Source of the DNA: Gemmatimonadales bacterium
Lineage (GTDB): Bacteria; Gemmatimonadota; Gemmatimonadetes; Gemmatimonadales; GWC2-71-9
DNA length: 64,000 bases
Assembly: GCA_041390145.1 (NCBI GenBank)
Contig: JAWKQM010000002.1
Span: forward strand, 62,001-126,000
Direction: 5' to 3'
The notes below the pieces were generated by a model that did not search any database, was not told the origin of the DNA, and saw only the letters and a program-made list of their open reading frames with translations. This document shows, piece by piece, positions 15,631 through 23,850 of this stretch (within the stretch, counting starts at the first letter, position 1; every line of letters starts with the position of its first letter). Made by a program: the position numbers and the translations under genes.

Positions 15631-16332
15631 TTGTTGACCCGAACGGACCATCAGATCGAACGAAATTCCCCGACGCCCCGGCTCATTGTCCGGGGTGGCG
15701 TACTGCTTGGCGCCGGAGTCCTGGTGTGCGCGCTGGCCGGTTGGCCTAGGCGCGCCGGTGCCAATGATACCGCACCCACTCCCTCGGCCGAATTTGTGTC
15801 GCGGGAGTTCCGGGACATCTCCCAGCGGCTCGAGGGCGCGAGCGGCGAAACCGCCCTGCTCAAGCTCCAGCTGGCGCGCACCAACGCCATCTTCGCCTAC
15901 TCCGCCCAGTACAAGATCCCGGCCGACCTTAGCGCGGACATTTACGACATTGCCCTGAGCGAGGGCATCGATCCCGCCATGGCGTTCCGGCTGGTGCGCG
16001 TGGAGAGCGAATTCTACGAGCGGGCCCGGAGTCCAATGAACGCCATCGGTCTCACGCAACTCCGCCTGCCGACGGCACGGTTCTACAAGCCCGAGGTGAC
16101 GGAAGCGGACCTGTTCGACCGGGAGTTGAACCTGCGGATCGGATTCCGATTCCTGAAGGACCTGGTGGAGCGGTTCGACGGCAACGTTGATCACGCCCTG
16201 CTGGCGTACAACCGCGGTCCCACGACGGTAGCCGCCATCCTGGCGCAGGGCGGCGACCCGCGGAACGGGTATGCCAAGAAGGTGATCAAGGGTGACCTGC
16301 GGAACGCGAATGTCCCGGTCACCGTGAACTGA
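15631..16332 (+). CDS. Lytic transglycosylase (SLT domain)
   Basis: The protein has 233 residues from the TTG at 15631, chosen because GGAGG (15617-15621) is well spaced before it. A membrane/signal segment 'GVLLGAGVLVCALAGWP' lies at about residues 23-40. The SLT domain (about 105-225) shows 'AFRLVRVESEFYERARSP' with the catalytic Glu, 'AIGLTQLRLPTA', 'DRELNLRIGFRFLKDLVERF' and 'LLAYNRGPTTV'. It cleaves murein glycan strands in the periplasm. A strong terminator follows at 16359, inside the convergent ctaA gene. Confidence 0.88.
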   Translation: MLTRTDHQIERNSPTPRLIVRGGVLLGAGVLVCALAGWPRRAGANDTAPTPSAEFVSREFRDISQRLEGASGETALLKLQLARTNAIFAYSAQYKIPADLSADIYDIALSEGIDPAMAFRLVRVESEFYERARSPMNAIGLTQLRLPTARFYKPEVTEADLFDRELNLRIGFRFLKDLVERFDGNVDHALLAYNRGPTTVAAILAQGGDPRNGYAKKVIKGDLRNANVPVTVN

Positions 16333-17431
16333 CGGGACGAGCGGGACCAGCATCGAGGGCGGCCGGCAGACCATGCCGGCCGCTTTTCGTTTGCAGCGAC
16401 GCGAGGGCGAGTAATGCGGTCGTGAGGACCAGCACCGCGCCGAACTGGTGGAGCACACCCACCGGCACGGGCACTTTCAGCAGCAGAGTGGTGATCCCCA
16501 GTCCCATCTGCACGGTCGCGAGGAAGGCCAGCAACGCGAACCACCGTCGCGCGCGGTCCGGCAATGCGACACCCCGGCTCGACCGCCAGAGCAGCACGGA
16601 GAGGAGCGCGACGGACATGCCAAGCAACCGGTGGTGGAATTGCACCGCGGCGACGTTCTCAAAGACGTTGAGATACCACGGGGAGAGGGCCGAGTAACCC
16701 GGCGGCACCACCTGGCCACCCATCAAGGGAAACGTATTCCAGGCGTGCCCGGCGTCGAGCCCGGCGACAAACGCGCCGCTGATGATCGTGAAGAACACGA
16801 ATCCGGCAAACCACGCCGTCCGGCGCCGCAGTCGCCTGTCGGCCTTCGGATCAACCACCTCCACCCTGTCGCCGACGCCGAGCAACTCGGCCGAGGTCCA
16901 CACCGCGAGTGCGTACACGATCAGCGCCAGGGCGAGGTGGGCGGCAAGCCGGTACTGGCTGACGTCCGTCCGGACCGTGAGGCCGCTCTTGACCATGTAC
17001 CAGCCCATCGCCCCTTGCAGTCCGGTCAGCAGGAGGATGCCGCCGATCCGCCAGGCCAGCGCACCGCGCAGTTCCTTCCGCCAGAGGAAGAACACCAGCG
17101 GCAGGGCCAGCGCGAGGCCAACCAGCCGGGCCCAGAGCCGATGCGAGAATTCCCAGAGATAGATCACCTGGAACTGCGCCAGCGACATGCCGAAGTTGAG
17201 CTGCTGGTACTCGGGGATCTGCTGATACCGCGTGAATTCCGCCTCCCACGCGGCACGGTCGAGCGGGGGGAGCACGCCGGTGACCGGCTTCCACTCGGTA
17301 ATCGACAATCCAGACTCGGTCAGACGGGTCGCACCGCCGATCAGCACGAGCACCAGCACCATCAGCGCCCAGAGCGCGAGCCAGGTGCCGATGCGACGGC
17401 GGGTGGAATCAGGAAGCGGGGCGTCCGACAC
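16319..17431 (-). CDS. ctaA: Heme A synthase, COX15/CtaA family
   Basis: This 370-residue membrane protein has eight hydrophobic segments and the COX15 signatures: 'GGATRLTESGLSITEWKPVTG' region near residue 32, 'LWEFSHRLWARLVG' (heme-ligand His), 'RLAAHLALAL', 'FVAGLDAGHAWNTFPLM' and 'QFHHRLLGMSVALL'. These carry the paired conserved histidines. It oxidises the C8 methyl of heme O to make heme A for aa3-type oxidases. The length and the 'ITEWKPV..PP' insert indicate the long COX15-like subgroup. Its 3' end overlaps the transglycosylase gene by 14 bases and contains that gene's terminator. Confidence 0.95.
   Translation of the reverse strand: MSDAPLPDSTRRRIGTWLALWALMVLVLVLIGGATRLTESGLSITEWKPVTGVLPPLDRAAWEAEFTRYQQIPEYQQLNFGMSLAQFQVIYLWEFSHRLWARLVGLALALPLVFFLWRKELRGALAWRIGGILLLTGLQGAMGWYMVKSGLTVRTDVSQYRLAAHLALALIVYALAVWTSAELLGVGDRVEVVDPKADRRLRRRTAWFAGFVFFTIISGAFVAGLDAGHAWNTFPLMGGQVVPPGYSALSPWYLNVFENVAAVQFHHRLLGMSVALLSVLLWRSSRGVALPDRARRWFALLAFLATVQMGLGITTLLLKVPVPVGVLHQFGAVLVLTTALLALASLQTKSGRHGLPAALDAGPARPVSSR
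16359..16392 (+). terminator. Rho-independent terminator of the SLT gene
   Basis: A perfect 10-bp stem GCGGCCGGCA / TGCCGGCCGC with loop GACCA (16369-16373) is followed by TTTTCGTTT. It lies 27 bases after the transglycosylase stop, in the orientation to end its transcript. The same DNA encodes the last residues of ctaA on the other strand. Confidence 0.9.
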
Positions 17432-17494
17432 TGTGACTGCTCCAAGGGAAGGGCCGGGCCGAAATCTAACCGACGCCGGACCCGGCTACGCAAA

Positions 17495-17519
17495 CGGCCG
17501 GGGCAGTCTGCCCCGGCCG
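17495..17519 (-). terminator. Terminator-like hairpin after the LysM transglycosylase gene
   Basis: A perfect 11-bp stem CGGCCGGGGCA / TGCCCCGGCCG with a GTC loop sits between the mltD-like stop (17546) and the ctaA start (17431). Read leftward it is followed by TTTGCG, a short T-run that fits an intrinsic terminator of the upstream gene. ctaA would then need its own promoter just beyond. Confidence 0.75.
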
Positions 17520-17545
17520 ATTGAACATCACCCAGTCCACCGGAA

Positions 17546-19105
17546 TCAGGCGGTGCGGCCCGAGCTCCGGAGTCGCAGCTTCTGCCCAACCCTGAGCTGG
17601 TCGCTGGAGAGTCCGTTGATCCGTTTGAGGTTTGCCGTACTGGTGCCGTATCGCTTGGCAATTCCCGACAGGGTGTCACCCCGGCGCACCGTGTATACCG
17701 TGGCGCTCCGAGACGGCCCACTGACCGATCCCTGCGTGGCTGCGATGGCCGCGCGCGTCTCGGCGTTGAACCCATTGGTCGGAATGACCAGCTGTTGGCC
17801 GATACGGATCATCCCGGACCGCGGGATTTTCGGATTGGCATCGCGAATCTCGGCAGTGCTGACGTGATACCGCTGGGCAATCCCGGAGATGGTCTCGCCG
17901 CTGCGAACGACGTGCGTCTGGTACGCCACCCGCTCCGACGACGGCAGCTCGGCGTAGGCCACGGCCGTCTGCTCGCCATAGCCCACCGGGACGCGCACCA
18001 CCGCGGACTTGCCGGGCGGCGTCACCATCCGGATGTACTGCGGGTTGAGCTCGCGTATCTGGGCGAAGGTGGCGCCCGACAACCGGGCGATCACGTCGAG
18101 CCCCGTCTGGCTGGGCACGATCAGCGAATCGTAGGCGAAGGGAGGGACCGCCGGCGGGTCTTCGAAGCCGTACTTGGTCGGTTCCTTGGCGATGAGCGCC
18201 GCGGCGATCAGCTTCGGCACGTAGTCCTTCGTCTCGCGGCGGAGGTACCGGGTGTCGTACAGCCGGAAGAACTCGGCGTCGTTGTTCACTTCGTCTTCGT
18301 CGCTCAGATCGCTGGCGGTGTCCGGCGTGCTGACCGTGCTCGCCGGGAGGCCGCGCAGGCCACGTGACACCTTGCCGGCGCCGGCGTTGTATGCGGCGGC
18401 CGCCAGGTAGATCGAGCCGAAACGCTCCTGCAGGTCGTTCAGGTGCCGGGCCGCGGCCGCGGTCGACTTGACGGGATCCCGCCGCTCGTCGACATAGGTG
18501 TTCACCTGCAGCCCGTACATGCGGCCGGTCCCCTTCATGAACTGCCACATCCCGGTGGCGCGCGCCCGGCTGACCGCCGAATTCGAGTACCCGCTCTCGA
18601 TGAGCGCCAGGTACACCATGTCCTCGGGGACGCCGTTGAGCTGCATCTGCTCGCGGATCATCGCCTCATACCGGGGGAGGCGGGTCAGCCAGATGGCCAT
18701 CCGCTCACGCCCGGGGCCCTGGAAGAAGTCGAGGTAGTACTGGACGCGGTAGTGGGACGCATACGTCTCAACGTCGATGTCCCACGAGGTGACCACATCC
18801 AGGTCATCGGCGCCGCCAGCGTGCGAGATTGCCGGCTCGGGGTTCGAATCGGGGGAGGCAAGATCGAGAGCCGCCAGCACGGCCGCATCGGCAGCCGAGT
18901 CGGCTGCCACGATGGAGCGGGCCAGGCTGTCGACGTTGCGCGCGGGTTCCGTCGGAGGCACGGCCGCGAAGTCGGCGGCGCTTGATGTATCGAGGGCGGG
19001 GCTGGAGACGCTCTGGGCCGCCGGCGACGGCGCCACGACAGGCGCACGACCGCTGCTGCAGGCGGCTGCGGCCAGGAGTAGGGCAAATAGTGAAGTCCGA
19101 TGCAC
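17546..19105 (-). CDS. mltD: Membrane-bound lytic transglycosylase with two LysM repeats (MltD type)
   Basis: The protein has 519 residues from a GTG at 19105, chosen because AAGGAG (19120-19115) sits nine bases before it. A lipoprotein signal follows (HRTSLFALLLAAAACSSG, lipobox AAAC). The SLT domain is at about residues 150-270 ('MVYLALIESGYSNSAVSRA' with catalytic Glu, 'GMWQFMKGTGRMYGL', 'LAAAAYNAGAGKV'). Two LysM modules at about 400-445 and 470-515 ('VVRSGETISGIAQRYHVS', 'TVRRGDTLSGIAKRYGTS') bind peptidoglycan. It should be an outer-membrane-anchored murein hydrolase. An Asp-rich stretch 'DLSDEDEVNNDAEF' lies near residue 270. Confidence 0.93.
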   Translation of the reverse strand: MHRTSLFALLLAAAACSSGRAPVVAPSPAAQSVSSPALDTSSAADFAAVPPTEPARNVDSLARSIVAADSAADAAVLAALDLASPDSNPEPAISHAGGADDLDVVTSWDIDVETYASHYRVQYYLDFFQGPGRERMAIWLTRLPRYEAMIREQMQLNGVPEDMVYLALIESGYSNSAVSRARATGMWQFMKGTGRMYGLQVNTYVDERRDPVKSTAAAARHLNDLQERFGSIYLAAAAYNAGAGKVSRGLRGLPASTVSTPDTASDLSDEDEVNNDAEFFRLYDTRYLRRETKDYVPKLIAAALIAKEPTKYGFEDPPAVPPFAYDSLIVPSQTGLDVIARLSGATFAQIRELNPQYIRMVTPPGKSAVVRVPVGYGEQTAVAYAELPSSERVAYQTHVVRSGETISGIAQRYHVSTAEIRDANPKIPRSGMIRIGQQLVIPTNGFNAETRAAIAATQGSVSGPSRSATVYTVRRGDTLSGIAKRYGTSTANLKRINGLSSDQLRVGQKLRLRSSGRTA

Positions 19106-19387
19106 GCTATAAGGCTCCTTGAGCGCCACGCGACGACACGGCACTCCCAGGGCGAATCTCAGTCTGGAACACATCAGCCACTCTTCCGTTCCAGCCAAAC
19201 CTATGCCGGATCGGGAGGCGAGACAAACCGATAATCCAACGCATTATCTCACAATGACTTACAAAATTCCATGACGGCCGAATTTCGGTGGGCCTGAGAA
19301 CGGGGCTGCCCGGGAATCGTGCAGGGAGCCCGAGTCGAAGGGCGGGACTCGAAATAGATGCCCGGAAATGCCCCGTGGTCGCGCCCC
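19106..19387. other. Intergenic region upstream of the mltD-like gene
   Basis: No gene is visible in these 282 bases. The stretch 19210-19270 is AT-rich for this chromosome (CGCATTATCTCACAATGACT and neighbours) and probably carries the leftward mltD promoter, although no convincing -35/-10 pair with normal spacing could be fixed. Confidence 0.4.
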
Positions 19388-19798
19388 TCAGTCCACGAAG
19401 TAGCGGTTTCCCAGGAGGCGGTTGGTGGCATTCAGGACCGCCAGGGCGGCGGCACGCGTCGGCTCCTCTTCCGTGAGGACGGACCCGACGACTCGCTTGG
19501 GAACCCCCTCGCCGCGGGTCGCCAGGGAGACGATCACCACGGTGGCATCGAAGGCCCGGATCGCCTTGACCCCAAGGCACTCGAAGCTCAGCTCGCCTTC
19601 GACCGATTGGGTGAGCGCGCTGATGCAGGCCTGGGCCGCGCAACGCAACTCGCCCGCCTGTGAGGCCAGTCCCTGGGCCTCCCCCTCGTACCGGGCCCCG
19701 GCGGGACCGGTCAGGACCACCGCCGCACTGCACCGTCCGCTTGGAAGGCGCTCCATGCGAAACTCGGCAAAACGCAAGCGCGGATGGGTATCAGGCAT
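19388..19798 (-). CDS. Conserved-looking hypothetical protein, 136 residues
   Basis: I do not recognise this gene with confidence. From the ATG at 19798 (MPDTHPRLRFAEF) it is a soluble alpha/beta protein with alternating strands and the ending 'AALAVLNATNRLLGNRYFVD'. The pattern 'GEAQG......R.AAQACISAL', then 'VKAIRAFDATVVIVSL', then 'VLNATNRLL' is reminiscent of the regulatory (LeuA dimer-like) domain of isopropylmalate synthases, but no catalytic barrel is present. It is divergent from the beta-lactamase-like gene with 44 bases between starts. Confidence 0.6.
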   Translation of the reverse strand: MPDTHPRLRFAEFRMERLPSGRCSAAVVLTGPAGARYEGEAQGLASQAGELRCAAQACISALTQSVEGELSFECLGVKAIRAFDATVVIVSLATRGEGVPKRVVGSVLTEEEPTRAAALAVLNATNRLLGNRYFVD

Positions 19799-19806
19799 GA
19801 GGTCTC

Positions 19807-19835
19807 TTGAGAGAGTGGCGCGGAGCGGGTACACT
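19807..19835 (+). promoter_or_regulatory. Sigma70-like promoter for the beta-lactamase-like gene
   Basis: TTGAGA (19807-19812) and TACACT (19830-19835) are separated by exactly 17 bases. The -10 ends seven bases before the ATG at 19843, so transcription would begin at or next to the A of the start codon. No Shine-Dalgarno lies in between. This predicts a leaderless mRNA. Confidence 0.6.
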
Positions 19836-19842
19836 CCCCGTC

Positions 19843-20730
19843 ATGAAACGACTGTCATTGCTGTGCTTAGCCCTGCCGCTGCTGGCCTCGCCGGCAGCCG
19901 CACAGATTTCCGGAACACTCCGAAGCAACTTGGAGGCCGAATCTCCGCCGGCAGGTGCCGAGGTGGGTCTGGCCCTGATCGATCTGGGCAGCGGTGACTC
20001 GCTCTGGATCAACGCCCAGTGGCGGGTCCACGCGGCCAGTACCATGAAGGTACCGGTCCTCATCGAGCTTGCCCAGCGGGTGGATGCGGGCCGGTTTGGC
20101 TGGGACTGGCCGCTGCTGGTCAAGAACGAGTTCCACTCCATCGTGGACAGCTCGACCTTCGCGTTGCTCGTGCCCGACGACTCCGAGAAGACCCTCTTCG
20201 CCCGCGAGGGTGAAATGGTCCCGGCCCGGGAACTGGCCCGCCTGATGATCACCTGGAGCAGCAACTTCGCGACCAACCTGCTGGTGGACCAGCTGGGGGC
20301 ACCGCAGATCCAGGCGACTTCCCGGCGGCTGGGGGCTGATTCGATCGTGGTCTTGCGCGGCGTCGAGGACCAGAAGGCTTTTGACCGCGGTCTCAGCAAC
20401 ACCACGACGGCGCGCGACCTGGCCGTTCTGCTCGCGTCCATCGCGCGGGGTCAGGCGGCCTCGGACTCCTCCACCGCCATCATGCTCGACATCCTGACCC
20501 ACCAGCAGTTTCGCGCGGGGATTCCGGCCGGCGTCCCGCCGGGGACGAAGATTGCCAGCAAGACCGGCGGCATCACGGGCATCAACCACGACGCCGCCGT
20601 GATCTATCCACCCAGCCGTCCCCCGTACGTCCTCGTCATCCTGACCCGGGGTTTCGAGCGGCCCGCCGACGCCGAGGCGTACATGGCGAGGATTTCGGCC
20701 GAGGTGTGGGCAAGCCTGGTGGGCTCCTAG
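19843..20730 (+). CDS. Class A beta-lactamase-related serine hydrolase
   Basis: This 295-residue exported protein has signal peptide MKRLSLLCLALPLLASPAAAQ. Class A motifs are in order: S66-T-M-K69 (SxxK), S139-S-N141 in place of SDN, Glu175 in 'RGVEDQKAF' at the omega-loop position, and K240-T-G242. The size and spacing fit the class A penicillin-recognising fold. The SSN variant occurs in environmental relatives labelled serine hydrolase, so beta-lactam hydrolysis is likely but not certain. A peptidoglycan or ester substrate is an alternative. No ampR-like regulator is adjacent. Confidence 0.85.
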   Translation: MKRLSLLCLALPLLASPAAAQISGTLRSNLEAESPPAGAEVGLALIDLGSGDSLWINAQWRVHAASTMKVPVLIELAQRVDAGRFGWDWPLLVKNEFHSIVDSSTFALLVPDDSEKTLFAREGEMVPARELARLMITWSSNFATNLLVDQLGAPQIQATSRRLGADSIVVLRGVEDQKAFDRGLSNTTTARDLAVLLASIARGQAASDSSTAIMLDILTHQQFRAGIPAGVPPGTKIASKTGGITGINHDAAVIYPPSRPPYVLVILTRGFERPADAEAYMARISAEVWASLVGS

Positions 20731-20975
20731 ACGGAGTCGAACCGCACCTCGAGCTGCCGGCCGGGCTCCTCCGGCTGGCGCACCACATCGACCTCCAGAC
20801 GCGGCCGACCGGCTTCGTCCATTTCCACCGTCAGCACCATCATCAGCCCATCCTCCGTCTCCAGGCGTAGCTGGCGGAGGTCCGAGCGCATGATGGCGGC
20901 GGCCACCGATTTGCCCCGGAGGGCCCCGAGGGAGTCGGCAATGCGGCGAAGATCCTGAAACGACACCTGCGTCAT
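20727..20975 (-). CDS. Hypothetical protein, 82 residues
   Basis: An unrecognised small soluble protein: an N-terminal helix (VSFQDLRRIADSLGALRGK) followed by three or four strands rich in acidic residues. It overlaps the beta-lactamase-like gene by four bases tail to tail and lies 12 bases after the next small gene, so the two unknowns may form an operon. Codon use is like its neighbours. No membrane segment or motif is present. Confidence 0.5.
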   Translation of the reverse strand: MTQVSFQDLRRIADSLGALRGKSVAAAIMRSDLRQLRLETEDGLMMVLTVEMDEAGRPRLEVDVVRQPEEPGRQLEVRFDSV

Positions 20976-20987
20976 GAGTCTGCCCCG

Positions 20988-21227
20988 CTAACCGAGATGT
21001 TCGGACAAGATGGCCGTCAGGCGGTCGGCGGGGATGCGGTCAGCCTGGCTGTAGAGCGCCGAGCGGGAGGTCGACTCGAGCGGATAGGGTGCCCAGAACG
21101 CGCGCGCCTCGGGCTCCGCGGCGCGGAACGACAACACCAACCGCCAGTGCGCGGTATTGGCTGTCCGTTCAGCGGCGAACGAAACCTTCCAAGTGATGTC
21201 GCCGTGCTCGACGACGCGCCAAGACAT
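20988..21227 (-). CDS. Hypothetical protein, 79 residues
   Basis: An unrecognised small protein with a tryptophan-rich start (MSWRVVEHGDITWKVSFAAE) and the segment 'ARAFWAPYPLESTSRSALYSQ'. A GAGGAG-like element (GAGGAGACTGC before the ATG) is a fair ribosome site. It is followed 12 bases later by the 82-residue unknown and lies about 65 bases beyond the start side of ilvE's stop, so it may end a longer leftward transcript. Confidence 0.5.
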   Translation of the reverse strand: MSWRVVEHGDITWKVSFAAERTANTAHWRLVLSFRAAEPEARAFWAPYPLESTSRSALYSQADRIPADRLTAILSEHLG

Positions 21228-21292
21228 GCAGTCTCCTCATGGGCCTCTCCGGCGAATATGCGCCGCCGGAGGACAAGGTCAAGGGCCCGGCG

Positions 21293-22147
21293 TCACCCGC
21301 GGGTGAGCGCCTTGAACCGGTCCATCAATGTGCGGGTCACAGGCCCGATCGGTCCGGCGCCGATCTGGCGCCCGTCGAGTGACCGGATCGGCGCAATCTC
21401 CGCTGCGGTGCCAGTCAGGAACGCCTCGTCGGCCGTGTACACATCGTAGCGGTTGATCGGTTCTTCCCGCACCGTCAGTCCCGCCTCGGCGGCCAGCTCG
21501 ATGACCAGATCACGGGTCACTCCGCGCAGGATGCCCGTCCAGGACGGCGGCGTGGTCAGCACCCCGCGCCGCACGACGAAGATGTTCATCCCGGACGCCT
21601 CGGCCACATAGCCGGTCCGGTCGAGCATCAGCACCTCGTCCATCTGTGCCTGGATGCCCTCCAGCTTGGCCATGATATGCGGCAGGTAATTGAGCGACTT
21701 GACGCGCGGAGAGAGGGTCTCGCGATTGGGCATCGGTGTGGCCGAGCCGATCATGGCAAGCCCCTTCTCGTATCGCTCGGCAGGCCAGATACGGATGGTG
21801 TCAAAAATGATGATCGCGGTCGGGTGCGGGCAGCTGCGCGGGTCGAGGCCGAGGTCCCCCATGCCGCGGGTCACCATATGGCGCAGGTAGCCCTCCTTGA
21901 GCCCGGCCCGCTCAACCCCCTCGACCGTCACCCGGGCCATCTCCTCCAGCGGTATGGGGACGGTGAGCCAGATGGCCTGCGCGGAGTCGTAGAGTCGCTC
22001 GAGATGCTCCTCCATCCGGAACGGCTTGCCCCCATACACCCGCATCCCTTCGAACACCCCGTCGCCGTAGAGCAGGCCGTGGTCGTACACCGAGACCTTG
22101 GCGGTCTCGCGGTCGTGCCATTCTCCGTTGATCCAGATGAGGCTCAT
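21293..22147 (-). CDS. ilvE: Branched-chain amino acid aminotransferase (class IV, IlvE-like)
   Basis: From the ATG at 22147 (MSLIWINGEWHDRE) the protein has 284 residues, normal for class IV PLP aminotransferases. Visible landmarks are 'YDHGLLYGDGVFEGMRVY', the PLP lysine in 'SPRVKSLNYLPHIMAK', 'EASGMNIFVVRRG' and 'TGTAAEIAPIRSLDGR'. It would transfer amino groups between branched-chain 2-oxoacids and glutamate. D-amino-acid transaminase and ADC lyase share the fold, but the 'EVLMLD..GYVAEASGMNIF' text favours IlvE. The upstream in-frame extension to 22390 overlaps the cls gene and is not used. Confidence 0.9.
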   Translation of the reverse strand: MSLIWINGEWHDRETAKVSVYDHGLLYGDGVFEGMRVYGGKPFRMEEHLERLYDSAQAIWLTVPIPLEEMARVTVEGVERAGLKEGYLRHMVTRGMGDLGLDPRSCPHPTAIIIFDTIRIWPAERYEKGLAMIGSATPMPNRETLSPRVKSLNYLPHIMAKLEGIQAQMDEVLMLDRTGYVAEASGMNIFVVRRGVLTTPPSWTGILRGVTRDLVIELAAEAGLTVREEPINRYDVYTADEAFLTGTAAEIAPIRSLDGRQIGAGPIGPVTRTLMDRFKALTRG

Positions 22148-22208
22148 GCGAGGTCCGGGGTGAGTGGAGGAGGAGCCGAGGGACGATTCGGAAAGGTAAC
22201 CGAAACGC

Positions 22209-23621
22209 TCAGAGGAGCGAGTCACCGAGTCGGGCAGTGTTTTGCGCCACCCGAAGCCACACTGGACGGCGCGCCCACGCGTCGGCGGTGAGTTCCGTCG
22301 CATCGGCAAAGTATCGCTCCTGTACGCCCCGCATGGCCGAGACAACCGCGGGGTCGTACACCAGGAGCGCCACCTCGGCGTTGAGCGCAAAGGACCGGAT
22401 GTCCATGTTCACCGACCCGACGATGGCGAGGTCGTCGTCGATGGTGACGTGCTTGGCGTGGAGGAAATGCGGGCGATAGAGGTGGATCCGGACGCCGGCC
22501 GCGAGCAGCTCGTCGAAATACGAGCGCTGGGCGAGGCCCATCACCCATTTGTCCACCGGGTTGGCCACCACGAGCCGGACTTCGACACCTCGACGCACGG
22601 CGGTGCGGAGGGCCTGGAGGAACGGTTCATCCGGCACGAAATAGGGCGTGGTAATGACGATGCGGCTCTGCGCCCGGTGAAAGAGGTGGACCAGCAACTC
22701 CTGCGCATTTTCCCGCTCGTAGCCTGGCCCGCTGGGCAACACCTGGGCGCTGGAGCTTCCCGTTGGAACGGGGAGTTCGATGGCATCCGAGTCCGCGGGC
22801 AGTTCACCGGTTTCGAAGAACCAGTCCTGGAGGAACACCGCCTGAAGCTGGATCACCACGGGCCCGGTCACGCGGACGACGAGCTCCTCGTTGGGATACC
22901 CCGGAACGAATCCGGGATTCACCAGGTTCTGCGATCCCGTGAAGCCGACCCGATTGTCGATCACCGCCACCTTCCGGTGATTGCGCAGGTCGAAGCGCGC
23001 GGCATTCCGGCGGAACATCCCGGCGGGCAGCACCTCGCGGCTGGGAATGCCGGCTGCCTGGAGTTTCTTCAGCAGCTCCGGGAGCGCAAACTTGCGTGAG
23101 CCCACGGCATCGACGAGGACACGGCAATCCACACCGCGCGCCCTGGCCCGCAGCAGCGCCTCGACCACCCGGCCGCCCCGGTCGTCATCCGCAAAGATGT
23201 AATAGAGCAGGTGCACACTGTGCCGCGCACCGTCGATCGCCTCGACGAGCCGGAGGATGGACGCGTCGTAGTCTGGAAGCAGCTCGACGGTATTGCCCTC
23301 GAGCACCCGGAAGTCGCCGAGGGCCCGGACCAGTTGCGGGACGGGGCCGACGTGCGGCGGGGCTGGCACTGGGAGCGGATGCCGATCCTGCCACGCCAGG
23401 ATCATCCCCGACACCTCGCGCTGGCGCTCCAGGCGCCAGACCGGGAACTTGATCCGGCCGATGATGGCGTAGAGGAGGAACCCCGGCCACGGAAGGAGAA
23501 AGATCAGCAGAAGCCAGGTCCGGGCGGCGGCGGGGCTGCGCCGCTGTGGAACGTACACCAGCATGACGAACCGGATGGTCCACTCACTCAGGAGATACAG
23601 GAAAGCAACCGATGGATGCAT
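22209..23621 (-). CDS. cls: Cardiolipin synthase (two PLD domains)
   Basis: The protein has 470 residues: two N-terminal membrane helices (about 5-20 and 35-55), then two phospholipase D domains. The HKD motifs are complete: 'HRKVAVIDN..FTGSQN' near residue 218 and 'HAKHVTIDDDLAIVGSVNMD' near residue 398. This is the Cls/ClsA layout, which condenses two phosphatidylglycerols to cardiolipin at the inner membrane. The gene lies just downstream of tRNA-Lys on the same strand. Confidence 0.93.
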   Translation of the reverse strand: MHPSVAFLYLLSEWTIRFVMLVYVPQRRSPAAARTWLLLIFLLPWPGFLLYAIIGRIKFPVWRLERQREVSGMILAWQDRHPLPVPAPPHVGPVPQLVRALGDFRVLEGNTVELLPDYDASILRLVEAIDGARHSVHLLYYIFADDDRGGRVVEALLRARARGVDCRVLVDAVGSRKFALPELLKKLQAAGIPSREVLPAGMFRRNAARFDLRNHRKVAVIDNRVGFTGSQNLVNPGFVPGYPNEELVVRVTGPVVIQLQAVFLQDWFFETGELPADSDAIELPVPTGSSSAQVLPSGPGYERENAQELLVHLFHRAQSRIVITTPYFVPDEPFLQALRTAVRRGVEVRLVVANPVDKWVMGLAQRSYFDELLAAGVRIHLYRPHFLHAKHVTIDDDLAIVGSVNMDIRSFALNAEVALLVYDPAVVSAMRGVQERYFADATELTADAWARRPVWLRVAQNTARLGDSLL

Positions 23622-23663
23622 CGCGTCCGCGGGTGGGGAGGATCAGGTCGGGAAGAAGTACAG

Positions 23664-23737
23664 TGAGGGCGCTGGGGATCGAACCCAGAACCTACGGGTT
23701 AAAAGCCCGTTGCTCTAGCCAGTTGAGCTACGCCCCC
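23664..23737 (-). tRNA. tRNA-Lys (TTT anticodon)
   Basis: The complement folds as a 74-base tRNA. The acceptor arms are GGGGGCG (23737-23731) and CGCCCTC (23671-23665), with discriminator A. The D-arm has AGCTCAACTGGCTAGAGC. The anticodon arm ACGGGCTTTTAACCCGT carries TTT, and the T-arm has GGTTCGATCCC. CCA is not encoded. Confidence 0.97.
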
Positions 23738-23850
23738 AAACCGCCGGAAACCTTGCACCCGACGGGGCTGGATTCAAGTCCTTGCCTCCGTTGGTTTCTG
23801 GCGCAGGTTCGCCCCACAACATCGGGGGCAAGCGCCCATCCGCCCCCAGC

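Noticed and set aside
14560..16458. Leftward 632-residue open frame
   Set aside because: It is antisense to holB, moaC and the SLT gene, all of which have clear products. Long antisense frames are expected at this GC content.
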